A stretch of DNA of 64,000 bases, from the NCBI GenBank assembly GCA_902770835.1, contig CACXUM010000019.1, forward strand, positions 21,180 through 85,179, given 5' to 3'. The notes under the pieces are model-generated. The model was not told the origin of the DNA and made no database searches. It saw only the letters and a list, made by a program, of their open reading frames with translations. The position numbers and the translations under genes were made by a program. Positions within the stretch are counted from its first letter, which is position 1; the number at the start of each line of letters is the position of its first letter. The stretch comes from an uncultured Bacteroidia bacterium. Lineage in GTDB: Bacteria; Bacteroidota; Bacteroidia; Bacteroidales; F082. Shown one piece after another: positions 29,311-38,526 of the stretch.

Positions 29311-30429
29311 ATGATTTACAATCCTTTCATCACATCGGGTTATGTTTCGCCCGAATACTTTTGCGACCGCGAAAACGAAACACGACAGTTGGTTCAAAAC
29401 ATACAGGGACACAGCCACACGGTGCTTATCTCGCCGCGCCGCATGGGCAAGACAGGCCTCATCGAGCATTGCTTCAACCAAGAAGTCATCAAAAACGATT
29501 ACCACACGTTTTTCCTCGACATCTACTCCACCATGAACCTCAATGATTTCGTGTTTCTGTTGGGCAACCGAATTTGCAGAAGTTTGAAAACCAAAGACAA
29601 GCAATTGATGGAAATGTTTGTCAAAGTGGTGAAATCCATCCAATTCACTATCGGTTTTGACGAGGCTGGGATGATGAACGGTTCTTTCGGCCTCGGCGAC
29701 ATCAAGGATTCACAAAAGTCGTTGGAAGAGATTTTCCAATATTTGGAGGAAGCCAAACGGCCTTGCGTGGTGGCCATCGACGAGTTCCAGCAGATTGAAA
29801 AATACCCGGAAAAGAACGTGGAGGCCCTGCTGCGCACTTATATCCAGCATTGCAACAATGCCACTTTCATCTTTGCGGGCAGTCAGCGGCATATCATCCA
29901 AAACATGTTTGCTTCGGCATCCAAACCATTCTACAACAGTTCGAACATGATGAGCCTCGCCCCTATCGCAAAGGAAAAATATGTCGAGTTTGCCGTGCGA
30001 ATGTTCGCCATTTTTGGAAAAGTGTGTGCTCCAGAATATATTGACAATCTGTATGATACCTTGGAAGGCCACACTTGGTATATGCAGGCGGTGCTATATT
30101 TGGCATTTTACATGACAGACAAAAAATGTTCACCAACCATAATTAATGAGGCGTTGATAAAGCGAGTCACCGACAATGAGGATGTCTTTGAATCCATGTA
30201 TTACGGGTTGAGCGAAAGGCAACGCTCGACACTGAAAGCCGTTGCCGCCGAAGGCAAGGCCAAACAAACGCAGTCGGTGGCGTTCATCAAGAAATACGGC
30301 CTGACCTCAGCAAGTTCGGTGCAGTCGGCCATTCGCCAGCTGATGGACAAGGATTTGGTGACGACAGAGAAAGGTTCCTATCGTGTTGACGACCGTTTCT
30401 TCGGGTTTTGGCTGAAGAATCAACTGTAA
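29311..30429 (+). CDS. STAND-like ATPase (archaeal-ATPase type) with winged helix
   Basis: A 372-residue P-loop ATPase. The N-terminus MIYNPFITSGYVSPEYFCDR with FCDRENET is typical of PF01637-like ATPases of the MNS clade. Walker A is LISPRRMGKTGLIEH (~35-49), Walker B CVVAIDEFQQIE (~152), and a sensor-like FIFAGSQRHI (~188) follows. The C-terminal ~75 residues are a winged helix (LSERQRSTLKAVAAEGKA, then TSASSVQSAIRQLMDKDLV, then YRVDDRFFGFWLKNQL). No nuclease motif is visible. The ATG at 29311 follows the -7 box at 29286-29293; the longer frame begins upstream of that box. Function unknown; the winged helix could bind the tandem inverted repeats ahead of the gene. Confidence 0.8.
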   Translation: MIYNPFITSGYVSPEYFCDRENETRQLVQNIQGHSHTVLISPRRMGKTGLIEHCFNQEVIKNDYHTFFLDIYSTMNLNDFVFLLGNRICRSLKTKDKQLMEMFVKVVKSIQFTIGFDEAGMMNGSFGLGDIKDSQKSLEEIFQYLEEAKRPCVVAIDEFQQIEKYPEKNVEALLRTYIQHCNNATFIFAGSQRHIIQNMFASASKPFYNSSNMMSLAPIAKEKYVEFAVRMFAIFGKVCAPEYIDNLYDTLEGHTWYMQAVLYLAFYMTDKKCSPTIINEALIKRVTDNEDVFESMYYGLSERQRSTLKAVAAEGKAKQTQSVAFIKKYGLTSASSVQSAIRQLMDKDLVTTEKGSYRVDDRFFGFWLKNQL

Positions 30430-30451
30430 CAACATAGACAACCACATAGAC

Positions 30452-30503
30452 AACAGTTGGATTTCAATTTTGTAACAAATTGAAGTCCAACTGTTTAGTT
30501 TTT
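30452..30503 (+). terminator. Terminator after the 29311 ATPase
   Basis: AACAGTTGGATTTCAATTT pairs with AAATTGAAGTCCAACTGTT (one G-U pair) around a 5-7 nt loop and is followed by TAGTTTTT, 23 bp past the stop. Confidence 0.8.
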
Positions 30504-30575
30504 CAAACTTTTGCGAATTGATAGACAAGGCCTCCAAAGGGCTTGACAAGTTGTTTTTCGTTTGGAGAAATGCCA

Positions 30576-30583
30576 TACTTTTG
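30576..30583 (+). promoter_or_regulatory. -7 promoter element of the T9SS cargo cluster
   Basis: TACTTTTG with a TTG at 30551-30553. It would give an ~80-nt leader before the ATG at 30668. Confidence 0.55.
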
Positions 30584-30667
30584 CGTTGCGAACATCAAGA
30601 CGATGAATGCGAAAGTTCTTGAACAGTTAAACAAAGGAATTATCAACAATAAAAAACATCAACAACT

Positions 30668-33394
30668 ATGAAAAAGTTATTTGCTACACTACTTCTAATG
30701 GCAATGGCAATGAGCGCCTCTGCCTATGATTTTTCTGCCGTGTGCGAAACAGGACAGACCTTGTATTACAACATTCTCAACGACCATGAAGTGGAAATAA
30801 CCTATCCGAATAATGCAAATGGTGGTTGTTGGCTTGGCTATAATACACCTGCGGGCAATCTCAGCATCCCCGCAACAGTTGTGAATGAAGGTATCTCTTA
30901 TGTTGTGGTGTCTGTTGGAAATCGTGCGTTTTATCAATGCTTTGACCTTACTGGCGTGGAAATTCCAAATACTATCATTTCCCTTCAGGAACAAGCATTT
31001 GCAGGCGCAGGACTTACTTCATTGGAAATTCCTAATTCCGTGACATCAATTGACGGATGGGCTTTTAATGCTTGTACTAATCTCTTGTCCCTCACCATTG
31101 GAGCTTCGGTTTCCACCATTGGATCAGGAGCTTTCGCAAGTTGCTGGAACTTGCAAAACATCCATTGCAATACACCAACACCGCCCAGTTATGCCTTTTT
31201 CTATGGTTTTGGAGGTCTTTTTAACGAAAATATATTTAGAGGTGTCCATAGTTACATCCCTGTTTATGTCAATTGTCTTTCTCTCAACCAATTCCAGTCA
31301 AATCCTCAATGGAAGCAGTTTACCAATTTAATAGGTATGTTTGTTGGAGTTCCTGAGCTGAATGTGTGTTGCAATATTTCAGGATTTGGGACTACCGAGA
31401 TAGTCTCACTTCCAGAAGATTGTGACCATTACACCGCTACGGTACGAGCCATCCCGAATCCAGGGCATGAATTCAGTTATTGGAAAAAGGGTATTGAAAT
31501 GGTCTCCTTTTCACCGGAATACACCTTTGCTTTAGATCAAAACACGACTCTCGTTGCCTGTTTCGACAATGCCCCTATTGTCTATGACTCCATTGCCTTC
31601 CCCGACCATGTCATCGGACGCATTTTTGATACTACCAGTCAAGTTTCCCATGAGCGTCCCTCCAACTTCATCTATGACACATTCGGGCAACTGATAAAGT
31701 ATGATCTTCCAGGGGTTATTGTAAGCGACTATGTTTTTGTCGAAAACCCCACTTTGCCCAACGGCATCCAAACAACTCGTTTCTACTACCCTGACATAGA
31801 AGAGCCTGAGTGGTTTTTCTACACATACGATAACAATAGGATAAAGCATAGTGAGAAATTTGCTGAGGGTATGGCCAGAGTGTTTGCATACGATTATTAC
31901 TATGATGAGAATTGGCACATCATTAAAAAAGACAGGATTAATATTGATGGACGAATAATTGAACAAAACCTTTTTGAATATGCAGATAACTACAGGACCA
32001 AGATAGATTCATATTACGACTTATTTCACTTATACCCAAACGAGTTACTAAAAATGCAGACAACGAGCCATTATAATGAACGGCTGCAAATATTATCTTC
32101 ACAAGTCGATACATACGACGAAGCAGGTGACATCACTTCCAAAGTATTGGATACTTATTCATACGCCTCAAACAATAAGACAGAAAGCATCATCACCCAA
32201 ACCTTCACCGAAGAAGAATGGGTCAACACGAAAATTGTCCGTTTTGTTTATGATGACAAGAACCGAGTTGTCGAATACAAAACAGGAATATGGTCGCCTG
32301 AAAACCAAGATTGGAATATCACCAGAAAAACCGTTTATGACTTCAACGACGAAGAGCAAAAACTCATTGTGTCGTTCTTTCAGAAAAGCGGTGACGAATG
32401 GGTATGGCATCATTATACAGGCCAGCAACCCATCTTCTTTGAACCAGGCTTGGATGAATGGGAAAAGGCAATTTATAGTTATCATGGTTTTGGAATCAAC
32501 CAATTTGAAATCACCCTGCATTATATGACGAAAGAAAAAGAAGAGGTGTTCCCGAGTCAATCGGAATGGTACTACGAAATCCAAAACGACGATGGCAGCA
32601 TCACCTACCAGCACCTTGAATATGTTGCCGACACGGTGTTTGAAGGCGGGAACCGCCCAAAAATCATCGTGCGCAGCAACACACATTACGACCGCGACAC
32701 AACTATGGAAGTAACTCACGAATATATCTACGAAGAAGGCGGCAAAGTGTATTGGTGGAACAAAGACCTTGAAGAGTTTACGATTCTCTACGATTATGCC
32801 GCCGAAGTTGGCGACGAATGGGAAATCAAGGTGGGAACGGAAAGTATCACGGTTCATGTTGACGAAGTGGATGTTTTCGAATATGATGGCGATACCCGTA
32901 AACGATTGCATATTAGCGATATAGGAGATGTGTTTGGCGGTGACATCGTGGTAGGTTTCGGCCACATGACCAATTTCTTCCCCGAAAAACTGATGAACCA
33001 AGGCAAAGGCTACCGCGTGGAAGGCTTACGTTGCTATTGGGTAGAAGACGCACTGCTCTACCACAACGGCGACGGCGATTGCGATGCAATTTATGACGAA
33101 TTGCATGGCATTGAGGAAGATGACCCCTCGGCTTCTTCGACAGGCTCAGGAACCGAAGGCTCAGGGGCCTTAACGGTCTATCCCAATCCGGCAAACAATG
33201 TTTTGTTTTTAGAGACGCGGCGCGCCACGTCTCTACCAGCGGAACAGGAATACCGCATCACCAACCTCATGGGACAAACCTTGCTGCAAGGCACAATCAC
33301 CGCTGAAAACCAGCAGATTAATATTGAAAAATTGCCTGCGGGGATGTATTTCTTTAGCGTAGATGGTGAAACAGTGAAATTTGTGGTGAAATGA
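30668..33394 (+). CDS. T9SS cargo protein with BspA-type leucine-rich repeats
   Basis: A 908-residue surface protein with signal peptide MKKLFATLLLMAMAMSASA. Residues ~50-190 carry BspA-like LRR_5 repeats (VGNRAFYQCFDLTGVEIPNT, AFAGAGLTSLEIPNSVTSI, AFNACTNLLSLTIGASVSTI). YD-like strands follow at ~330-600. From ~636 there is a ~190-residue module (EWYYEIQNDDGSITYQHLEY to GYRVEGLRCYWVED) shared with the protein at 36139-38448. The C-terminus is a type A sorting domain (LTVYPNPANNVLF to GMYFFSVDGETVKFVVK). The linker and the domain contain peptide encoded by two dispersed DNA repeats (33135-33150, 33212-33237). The stop overlaps the next gene by 4 bp. Confidence 0.82.
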   Translation: MKKLFATLLLMAMAMSASAYDFSAVCETGQTLYYNILNDHEVEITYPNNANGGCWLGYNTPAGNLSIPATVVNEGISYVVVSVGNRAFYQCFDLTGVEIPNTIISLQEQAFAGAGLTSLEIPNSVTSIDGWAFNACTNLLSLTIGASVSTIGSGAFASCWNLQNIHCNTPTPPSYAFFYGFGGLFNENIFRGVHSYIPVYVNCLSLNQFQSNPQWKQFTNLIGMFVGVPELNVCCNISGFGTTEIVSLPEDCDHYTATVRAIPNPGHEFSYWKKGIEMVSFSPEYTFALDQNTTLVACFDNAPIVYDSIAFPDHVIGRIFDTTSQVSHERPSNFIYDTFGQLIKYDLPGVIVSDYVFVENPTLPNGIQTTRFYYPDIEEPEWFFYTYDNNRIKHSEKFAEGMARVFAYDYYYDENWHIIKKDRINIDGRIIEQNLFEYADNYRTKIDSYYDLFHLYPNELLKMQTTSHYNERLQILSSQVDTYDEAGDITSKVLDTYSYASNNKTESIITQTFTEEEWVNTKIVRFVYDDKNRVVEYKTGIWSPENQDWNITRKTVYDFNDEEQKLIVSFFQKSGDEWVWHHYTGQQPIFFEPGLDEWEKAIYSYHGFGINQFEITLHYMTKEKEEVFPSQSEWYYEIQNDDGSITYQHLEYVADTVFEGGNRPKIIVRSNTHYDRDTTMEVTHEYIYEEGGKVYWWNKDLEEFTILYDYAAEVGDEWEIKVGTESITVHVDEVDVFEYDGDTRKRLHISDIGDVFGGDIVVGFGHMTNFFPEKLMNQGKGYRVEGLRCYWVEDALLYHNGDGDCDAIYDELHGIEEDDPSASSTGSGTEGSGALTVYPNPANNVLFLETRRATSLPAEQEYRITNLMGQTLLQGTITAENQQINIEKLPAGMYFFSVDGETVKFVVK
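33135..33237. repeat. Two dispersed repeats inside the T9SS tail coding sequence
   Basis: CTTCGACAGGCTCAGG (33135-33150) encodes part of the Ser/Gly linker. The palindrome TAGAGACG-N10-CGTCTCTA (33212-33237) encodes ETRRATSL within the sorting domain. Both elements occur elsewhere between genes (24486 and 63645). Confidence 0.8.
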
Positions 33395-34734
33395 AAACTC
33401 GATGTATTATAATTGCGTTCTTTGTGATGGCAGGTCTGACAGCCTGCCACCACGAAGCACGCTACCTCAAAGAGGCTGAAACGCTTTATCAGCAAGGCCT
33501 TGAACAACGCGCCGCCAAACAGAGCGAAGCCGCCGCCGAGTCGTTCAGCCAAGCCTTGCTCGCCCTTGAGCAATGCAAGCCCGACAAACCCGAAACGAAA
33601 CGGATGAAAGCCCAAATCGAGGACAACCTCGGCTTCTGCTACTGGAAGCACGAACTGTTTGAGGAAGCCCTGCCGCTGCACGAAGATGCCGCAAAGATAG
33701 CCCGCGAACTCGGCGACTCCACCCTGTTGATGAACGCCCTGCGCAACTGCGGTAGGGCGGCGGCCTCATTGGGCGACATCGACGCGGCAGAACAACATTA
33801 CGACGAAGCCCTCATCCTCGCCAAAGCCTTGAACAACAAAACAATGCAAAACGAAATCCTTTTGGAATCAAGTCGTGATGTGCTGTTGGTGACGGAAGAT
33901 TTTAAGCAAGTGATTGAGCGCGTCAGTCAAGCCTTGGCCGACGGTGCTTCTGGCGATGGTCCACTGACTTTGGGCTTGGCCTACTATTATTTGGAGCAAG
34001 ACAGCCTCGCCATCGTCCACCTCACCGAAGCCACCCGAAACGAGATGGCTGGCGTGCGCATGTCGGCCTACCAAGCCCTTTGTTACTTGCATCAAATGCA
34101 AGGCGATTATGCGCAAGCCCTTGAATGTCACGAACTTTTCAACGAAAACATGATGCAGGCCGACCGCGAGCATCGCAGCGAACAGGTGCAGCGCATCAAG
34201 GCGGAATACGACCTGCAAATGCAGAAAAACAGCCTTGAAGCCGACCAAAAACTGCGAAGCCTTTACCTCTACCTCATCCTTGGCGGCTTGGTCGTGGCCT
34301 TGGCCGTTGTGCTATTGCTTTTGCGACAGAAAACGTTGAACGCCAAACTGAAAGCCGAGGAAATGAAGAACCAATTGGAAACGGCGTTGAAGAAAAACAA
34401 GGTGTATGTGACCGCCCTTGCCCTCACCGAACAAATCACCGCCTCGACCCTCGACTTCGACCTGAAAGAAACAGAATGGGACGACTTCGTGACGCTCATC
34501 GACAAGGTTTACAGCGACTTCACCAAAAGGCTGATGGAAAAGTACCCCACCCTCACCAAGAGCGACCTGCAAATCTGCTGCCTCACCAAGCAAGGCTTCA
34601 GCAACCAAGTCATTTCCATACTGATGAACCTGCAAACCAACAGCTACGCCCGCCGCAAGTCGCGCATCAAGCAAGAAAAGATGAACGGCTTGGAGGACGA
34701 GCGGAGTTTTGAAGAGATTATCAACGGAATATAA
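33391..34734 (+). CDS. TPR lipoprotein with membrane helix and C-terminal HTH-like region
   Basis: A 447-residue protein. The signal ends in LTAC (Cys19), so the N-terminal part is probably a lipid-anchored periplasmic TPR domain (~24-270; AETLYQQGLEQRAAKQSEAA, LPLHEDAAKIARELGDST, AAEQHYDEALILAKALNNKT). A transmembrane helix at ~290-310 is followed by a coiled-coil linker and a cytoplasmic end (YPTLTKSDLQICCLTKQGFS, then QVISILMNLQTNSYARRKSR). That end resembles a degenerate LuxR-type HTH, as in the Bacteroidota TPR-HTH regulators. It overlaps the T9SS cargo gene by 4 bp, so it may sense something linked to export of its neighbours. Confidence 0.75.
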   Translation: MKTRCIIIAFFVMAGLTACHHEARYLKEAETLYQQGLEQRAAKQSEAAAESFSQALLALEQCKPDKPETKRMKAQIEDNLGFCYWKHELFEEALPLHEDAAKIARELGDSTLLMNALRNCGRAAASLGDIDAAEQHYDEALILAKALNNKTMQNEILLESSRDVLLVTEDFKQVIERVSQALADGASGDGPLTLGLAYYYLEQDSLAIVHLTEATRNEMAGVRMSAYQALCYLHQMQGDYAQALECHELFNENMMQADREHRSEQVQRIKAEYDLQMQKNSLEADQKLRSLYLYLILGGLVVALAVVLLLLRQKTLNAKLKAEEMKNQLETALKKNKVYVTALALTEQITASTLDFDLKETEWDDFVTLIDKVYSDFTKRLMEKYPTLTKSDLQICCLTKQGFSNQVISILMNLQTNSYARRKSRIKQEKMNGLEDERSFEEIINGI

Positions 34735-34752
34735 ATCATAAAAATATATACC

Positions 34753-36126
34753 ATGAAAAAGTTATTCACAATCATAGTTTTAATGGCTTGGGTGATGAGC
34801 AGCATCGCTCAGGAAATCATTTGGCAACCTTCCTCCATCAACCTTCATTGGTTGGGTGGCGACGGACAGGAAAATGCCTTCTACGACCACGTGACACTCC
34901 AATACGACTCATGCGGCCACATCTCCCAGTTGAAACACTCCATCAACTATCCTTATCCTCAAATCCAGGAGACAAGCTACGAGTACGATTCCGTCGGAAA
35001 CCTTTCATACAAGTCTTACAGTTTTATACAAGGATCCAGTTGGGGTGGCAATTACTATTATTACACCTACGACCAACAATCCAATCTCACCGAACTGTAT
35101 GTGGAAGAATGGGGGAGATTGTTTAATCACCGCCCCGTGAGCAAACGTGTCTATGAATATACGGACAACACGCCGACTAAAATGTACTATTACTATTTTG
35201 ACTTGTGGGAAGGCGTGTTGGTTTTGTCCTACCACATAGACCATGTTTACTCGAGCGATGGGAAAACGAAAACAGAAACCAAGATTGCGGCCAACGACCT
35301 GCCTATGGAACGCAACACCTACATCTATTCCGACAACAACGAACTGATGAACCAACTGCATGAAACCGTTGATTCGTTGAATCAGTTTGTGAATCAATAC
35401 CTTATCAACTATGAATACAACAATGACGAACTCATATCGAAAACTGAGATGGCTTGGTCTAAGGCGTTGTCAGCTTGGGTCGACTCGACCTACACGGAAT
35501 TCCGTTACGAGAACGGTCTTCTCGTTGAAAAGGATTTCACTCGCTGGGCTGCAGACACGCTAAACACTCGAACCCAAGAGCAGCGCACCTACGACGATTA
35601 TGGAAACTGCATCCTCATTTTATATAAGGATTTGGTAAACGGAGCTTTAACTGAAACAAACAGAGCCTTTTATGCTTATGATGAAAACAACCTTTGCATT
35701 GCAGCCTTGGCACAAACCTATTCCGATTCCGCTTGGGTGAAAGGCTTGTTCTCACATTCCGAGCAACTGTTTCTGAATGTTGGTTTCGACCATATCAACA
35801 AGGAATTGGGAACGCTCCAAAACAGATTCAGAGCCGAAGTCGCTGGGTATGTATCCACGCCAAATCCCTATTTCGCAGTGACCGAAATACCCACAATCCA
35901 CTGCACTACATTCCCTAATCCAGGGAACGGCGTCATGAAAGTGTCGTGCGATCTCGACAACGCCTCCATCCACATTTTTGACATGCACGGAAGGTGGGTT
36001 AAGTCGCAACGCATCAACAATGGTATCACTCCCGTTGTGATGGATGACGCGCCCTCGGGTCTATACATTTGGCAAGTCTGGTCAGACGGAACCATGAAAA
36101 CGTCAGGAAAATGGATTAACAATTAA
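34753..36126 (+). CDS. T9SS cargo protein with YD-like repeats
   Basis: A 457-residue secreted protein (signal MKKLFTIIVLMAWVMSSIAQ). The main part is made of YD-like strand repeats (SYEYDSVGNLSYKSYSF, YTYDQQSNLTELYVEEW, YEYTDNTPTKMYYYYF, FRYENGLLVEKDFTRW), close in style to the protein at 3586-5277. The C-terminus is a T9SS type A sorting domain beginning TTFPNPGNGVMKVSC and ending IWQVWSDGTMKTSGKWINN. It lies 18 bp behind the TPR gene and 12 bp ahead of the next cargo gene, so the four genes 30668-38448 look like one transcription unit. Confidence 0.78.
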   Translation: MKKLFTIIVLMAWVMSSIAQEIIWQPSSINLHWLGGDGQENAFYDHVTLQYDSCGHISQLKHSINYPYPQIQETSYEYDSVGNLSYKSYSFIQGSSWGGNYYYYTYDQQSNLTELYVEEWGRLFNHRPVSKRVYEYTDNTPTKMYYYYFDLWEGVLVLSYHIDHVYSSDGKTKTETKIAANDLPMERNTYIYSDNNELMNQLHETVDSLNQFVNQYLINYEYNNDELISKTEMAWSKALSAWVDSTYTEFRYENGLLVEKDFTRWAADTLNTRTQEQRTYDDYGNCILILYKDLVNGALTETNRAFYAYDENNLCIAALAQTYSDSAWVKGLFSHSEQLFLNVGFDHINKELGTLQNRFRAEVAGYVSTPNPYFAVTEIPTIHCTTFPNPGNGVMKVSCDLDNASIHIFDMHGRWVKSQRINNGITPVVMDDAPSGLYIWQVWSDGTMKTSGKWINN

Positions 36127-36138
36127 AACTTTATGGTC

Positions 36139-38448
36139 ATGAAAAAACTCATTTTACTATCAGTCATTATGTGCCTTTCCCTAATTGGCACATCCCAAGA
36201 GAGCTATTTCGACTTTTCGGCTGCTAACGAGTCGGGGCAGATGCTGTATTACAACATCCTTGATTCCGTAGCCCACACTGTGGAATTCACCTGCCCGGGG
36301 CAAGTCGTAGACTATCAAAATGGCTGGGAAGGCTATCAACAACCTACGGGTCAATTGATTCTGCCCTCCACCGTAAGCCACAACGGGCAAGACTACATAG
36401 TGGTCGCCGTAGGCGATAATGCATTCTATCGATGCGATGGGATCAGAGGCAACCTAAGCATCCCCTCTTCTGTAACACGTCTTGGAAAACGCTGCTTAGA
36501 ATGGTTTAATGCTAACACGGATACCTTGTTCCTTTCCGAAGGACTCATTGAAGCAGATGAGGAAGCTTGCGCTGGCACTCGTTTTTATATTGGCCATTTG
36601 CCCAGTACAATGGAAAAAATTGGCTTCGCGGCTTTTGCCGAAAAAGATTTCCCACGCCACCTCGTTCTTCCACAATCATTACGGATTATGGGAGCTGCCG
36701 CCTTTTCGGAGTGTTTTACCATCAAAGAAGTGACCATCCCAGAAAATGTGGACAGCATCGGAGGAAACGCTTTCTATTTCAATACCCAATTGCAGCAAGT
36801 CAATTTCAATGCGAGGAATTGTGCCTACATCCACTCAAACGCTTTCCAAGACAGTAGCATCAAGCGTCTTGTGATAGGCGAGCAAGTGCAGTCTCTCGAA
36901 TGTTGGATATATATCCCCGGTGTGTCTACGGTCACCTTCAAGGGACAAAACCCACCTGCCATCAACGAGAACTCCTTTGCATACTACAATGCCAACTTTT
37001 ATGTCCCAAAAGGTTGTTGGGAAAGATACCACAACGCGCCGCATTGGGCCAATATCACCAAATTATTTGAGCTGCCAGGAAGCTTCGCATCTGAAGGCGC
37101 CGAATGGTATTTCAACAAGCTCTCAACGCAATCCATCCTAAACGACTATCATCGCATGGAGGTGTTGGGCAAAGACACAATAATCGTGAACGGTGAAGCG
37201 ACGGAAGTTTCAGTCATCAGCAACCCGTTACATTCCGACACGTTACAATTAGTGTATGAAAAGGACGATGTTGTATATTGGTACAACCCCGTAAAACATT
37301 CTTTTACGACCTTATATGACTATAATGCAAGGGTTGGCGATTCGTGGACTGTTTCTATCGACACCGTCGATTATGACATTTTGGTGATTGCCATCCAAAA
37401 CGTCATCTACAATCACCGCTCCTACCAAATCCAATGGGTTCGCAACATAAGCCCCGGAATGAGTTTCGACGGCAGAATCATCAAGGGAATAGGTTATGAA
37501 CACGGCATATTCCCATTTGCCATGCAACCAGATTCCCAAGACACGACTTATATCAATGGCATTAGATGCTATCTGGAAAACGACACCATCATGTACCACA
37601 ATGGTTATTTGGATTGTGACCAAGTTGTCGGCTGGAATGGTTTTGAATGGTACTACGAAATCCAAAACGATGATGGGAGCACTACCTACCAACACTTGGA
37701 ATACACGTCTGACACCACCATCAACGGCAAACGCCCGAAAATCATCGTGCGCAGCAACACGCACTACGACCGCGATACTGTCACAGAAGTGACGCACGAA
37801 TACATCTATGAGGAAAACGGGAAGGTGTATTGGTGGAACAAACAACTGCAACAGTTCACCACATTGTATAATTATGCAGCTGAGATAGGCGACGAATGGG
37901 AAGTCTTGGTGGGTACGGAAAGACTGTCCATGCATGTTGACACCGTGGAAAATATCGAACACGAAGGAAACCCGTACACCTTGCTGCGGGTAAGCGACGC
38001 AGACGGCCTCTTCAGCGGCGACATCGTGTGTGGCATCGGCCACATGACGAGTTTCTTCCCTGAGCGACTAATGAACCGAGACAAAAACTACCGCGTGGAA
38101 GGCATGAGGTGTTATTGGGTGGATGGAGAATTGGTCTTCAAACTCGGCGACAAGGACTGCGACGAGGTGTATGAACAACTGCACAACGGCGTAGAGGACA
38201 GCCCTTCGGCAGGCTCAGATACCTTCACGGTCTATCCCAATCCAGCAAACAATGTTTTGTTTGTAGAGACGCGGCACGCCACGTCTCTACCAGCGGAACA
38301 GAAATACCGAATCACCAACCTCATGGGACAAACCTTGCTGCAAGGCTGCATCGATGCCGAAATCCAGCAGATTAATATTGAAAAACTGCCTGCGGGGATG
38401 TATTTCGTCAGCGTGGATGGACAAACTTTGAAATTTGTGGTGAAATAA
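36139..38448 (+). CDS. T9SS cargo protein with LRR and duplicated surface module
   Basis: A 769-residue secreted protein; the start at MKKLILLSVIMCLSLIGTSQ is chosen over an ATG two codons earlier. BspA-like LRR segments cover ~80-290 (VGDNAFYRCDGIRGNLSIPS, AFSECFTIKEVTIPENVDSI, AFQDSSIKRLVIGEQVQSL). The ~170-residue module with EWYYEIQNDDGST and YRVEGMRCYWVDGELV occurs twice in tandem: a diverged copy at ~343-495 (EWYFNKLSTQ to GIRCYLENDTIMYHNGYLDC) and a closer one at ~500-670. The last ~80 residues are a type A sorting domain. The linker and domain carry the same two dispersed DNA repeats as the paralogue at 30668. Confidence 0.8.
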   Translation: MKKLILLSVIMCLSLIGTSQESYFDFSAANESGQMLYYNILDSVAHTVEFTCPGQVVDYQNGWEGYQQPTGQLILPSTVSHNGQDYIVVAVGDNAFYRCDGIRGNLSIPSSVTRLGKRCLEWFNANTDTLFLSEGLIEADEEACAGTRFYIGHLPSTMEKIGFAAFAEKDFPRHLVLPQSLRIMGAAAFSECFTIKEVTIPENVDSIGGNAFYFNTQLQQVNFNARNCAYIHSNAFQDSSIKRLVIGEQVQSLECWIYIPGVSTVTFKGQNPPAINENSFAYYNANFYVPKGCWERYHNAPHWANITKLFELPGSFASEGAEWYFNKLSTQSILNDYHRMEVLGKDTIIVNGEATEVSVISNPLHSDTLQLVYEKDDVVYWYNPVKHSFTTLYDYNARVGDSWTVSIDTVDYDILVIAIQNVIYNHRSYQIQWVRNISPGMSFDGRIIKGIGYEHGIFPFAMQPDSQDTTYINGIRCYLENDTIMYHNGYLDCDQVVGWNGFEWYYEIQNDDGSTTYQHLEYTSDTTINGKRPKIIVRSNTHYDRDTVTEVTHEYIYEENGKVYWWNKQLQQFTTLYNYAAEIGDEWEVLVGTERLSMHVDTVENIEHEGNPYTLLRVSDADGLFSGDIVCGIGHMTSFFPERLMNRDKNYRVEGMRCYWVDGELVFKLGDKDCDEVYEQLHNGVEDSPSAGSDTFTVYPNPANNVLFVETRHATSLPAEQKYRITNLMGQTLLQGCIDAEIQQINIEKLPAGMYFVSVDGQTLKFVVK
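38203..38290. repeat. Second pair of dispersed repeats inside a T9SS tail
   Basis: CCTTCGGCAGGCTCAG at 38203-38218, and the palindrome GTAGAGACG-N10-CGTCTCTAC at 38263-38290, encoding VETRHATSL. Same positions in the protein as in the paralogue ending at 33394. Confidence 0.8.
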
Positions 38449-38455
38449 CACGGAA

Positions 38456-38524
38456 CTTGTAGGGCTGTCGTACCACGGCAGCCGTCTGAAAAAAACGGCT
38501 GCCACGATGTGACAGTCCTACAAG
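38456..38524. terminator. Large inverted repeat between convergent genes
   Basis: CTTGTAGGGCTGTCG... at 38456 and its imperfect complement ending GACAGTCCTACAAG at 38524 form a ~30-bp stem, with GGCAGCCGT/ACGGCTGCC inside and an A-rich loop. It probably ends transcription from both sides. It belongs to the same GTAGGGCTGCC family as 997-1023. Confidence 0.65.
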
Positions 38525-38526
38525 CA

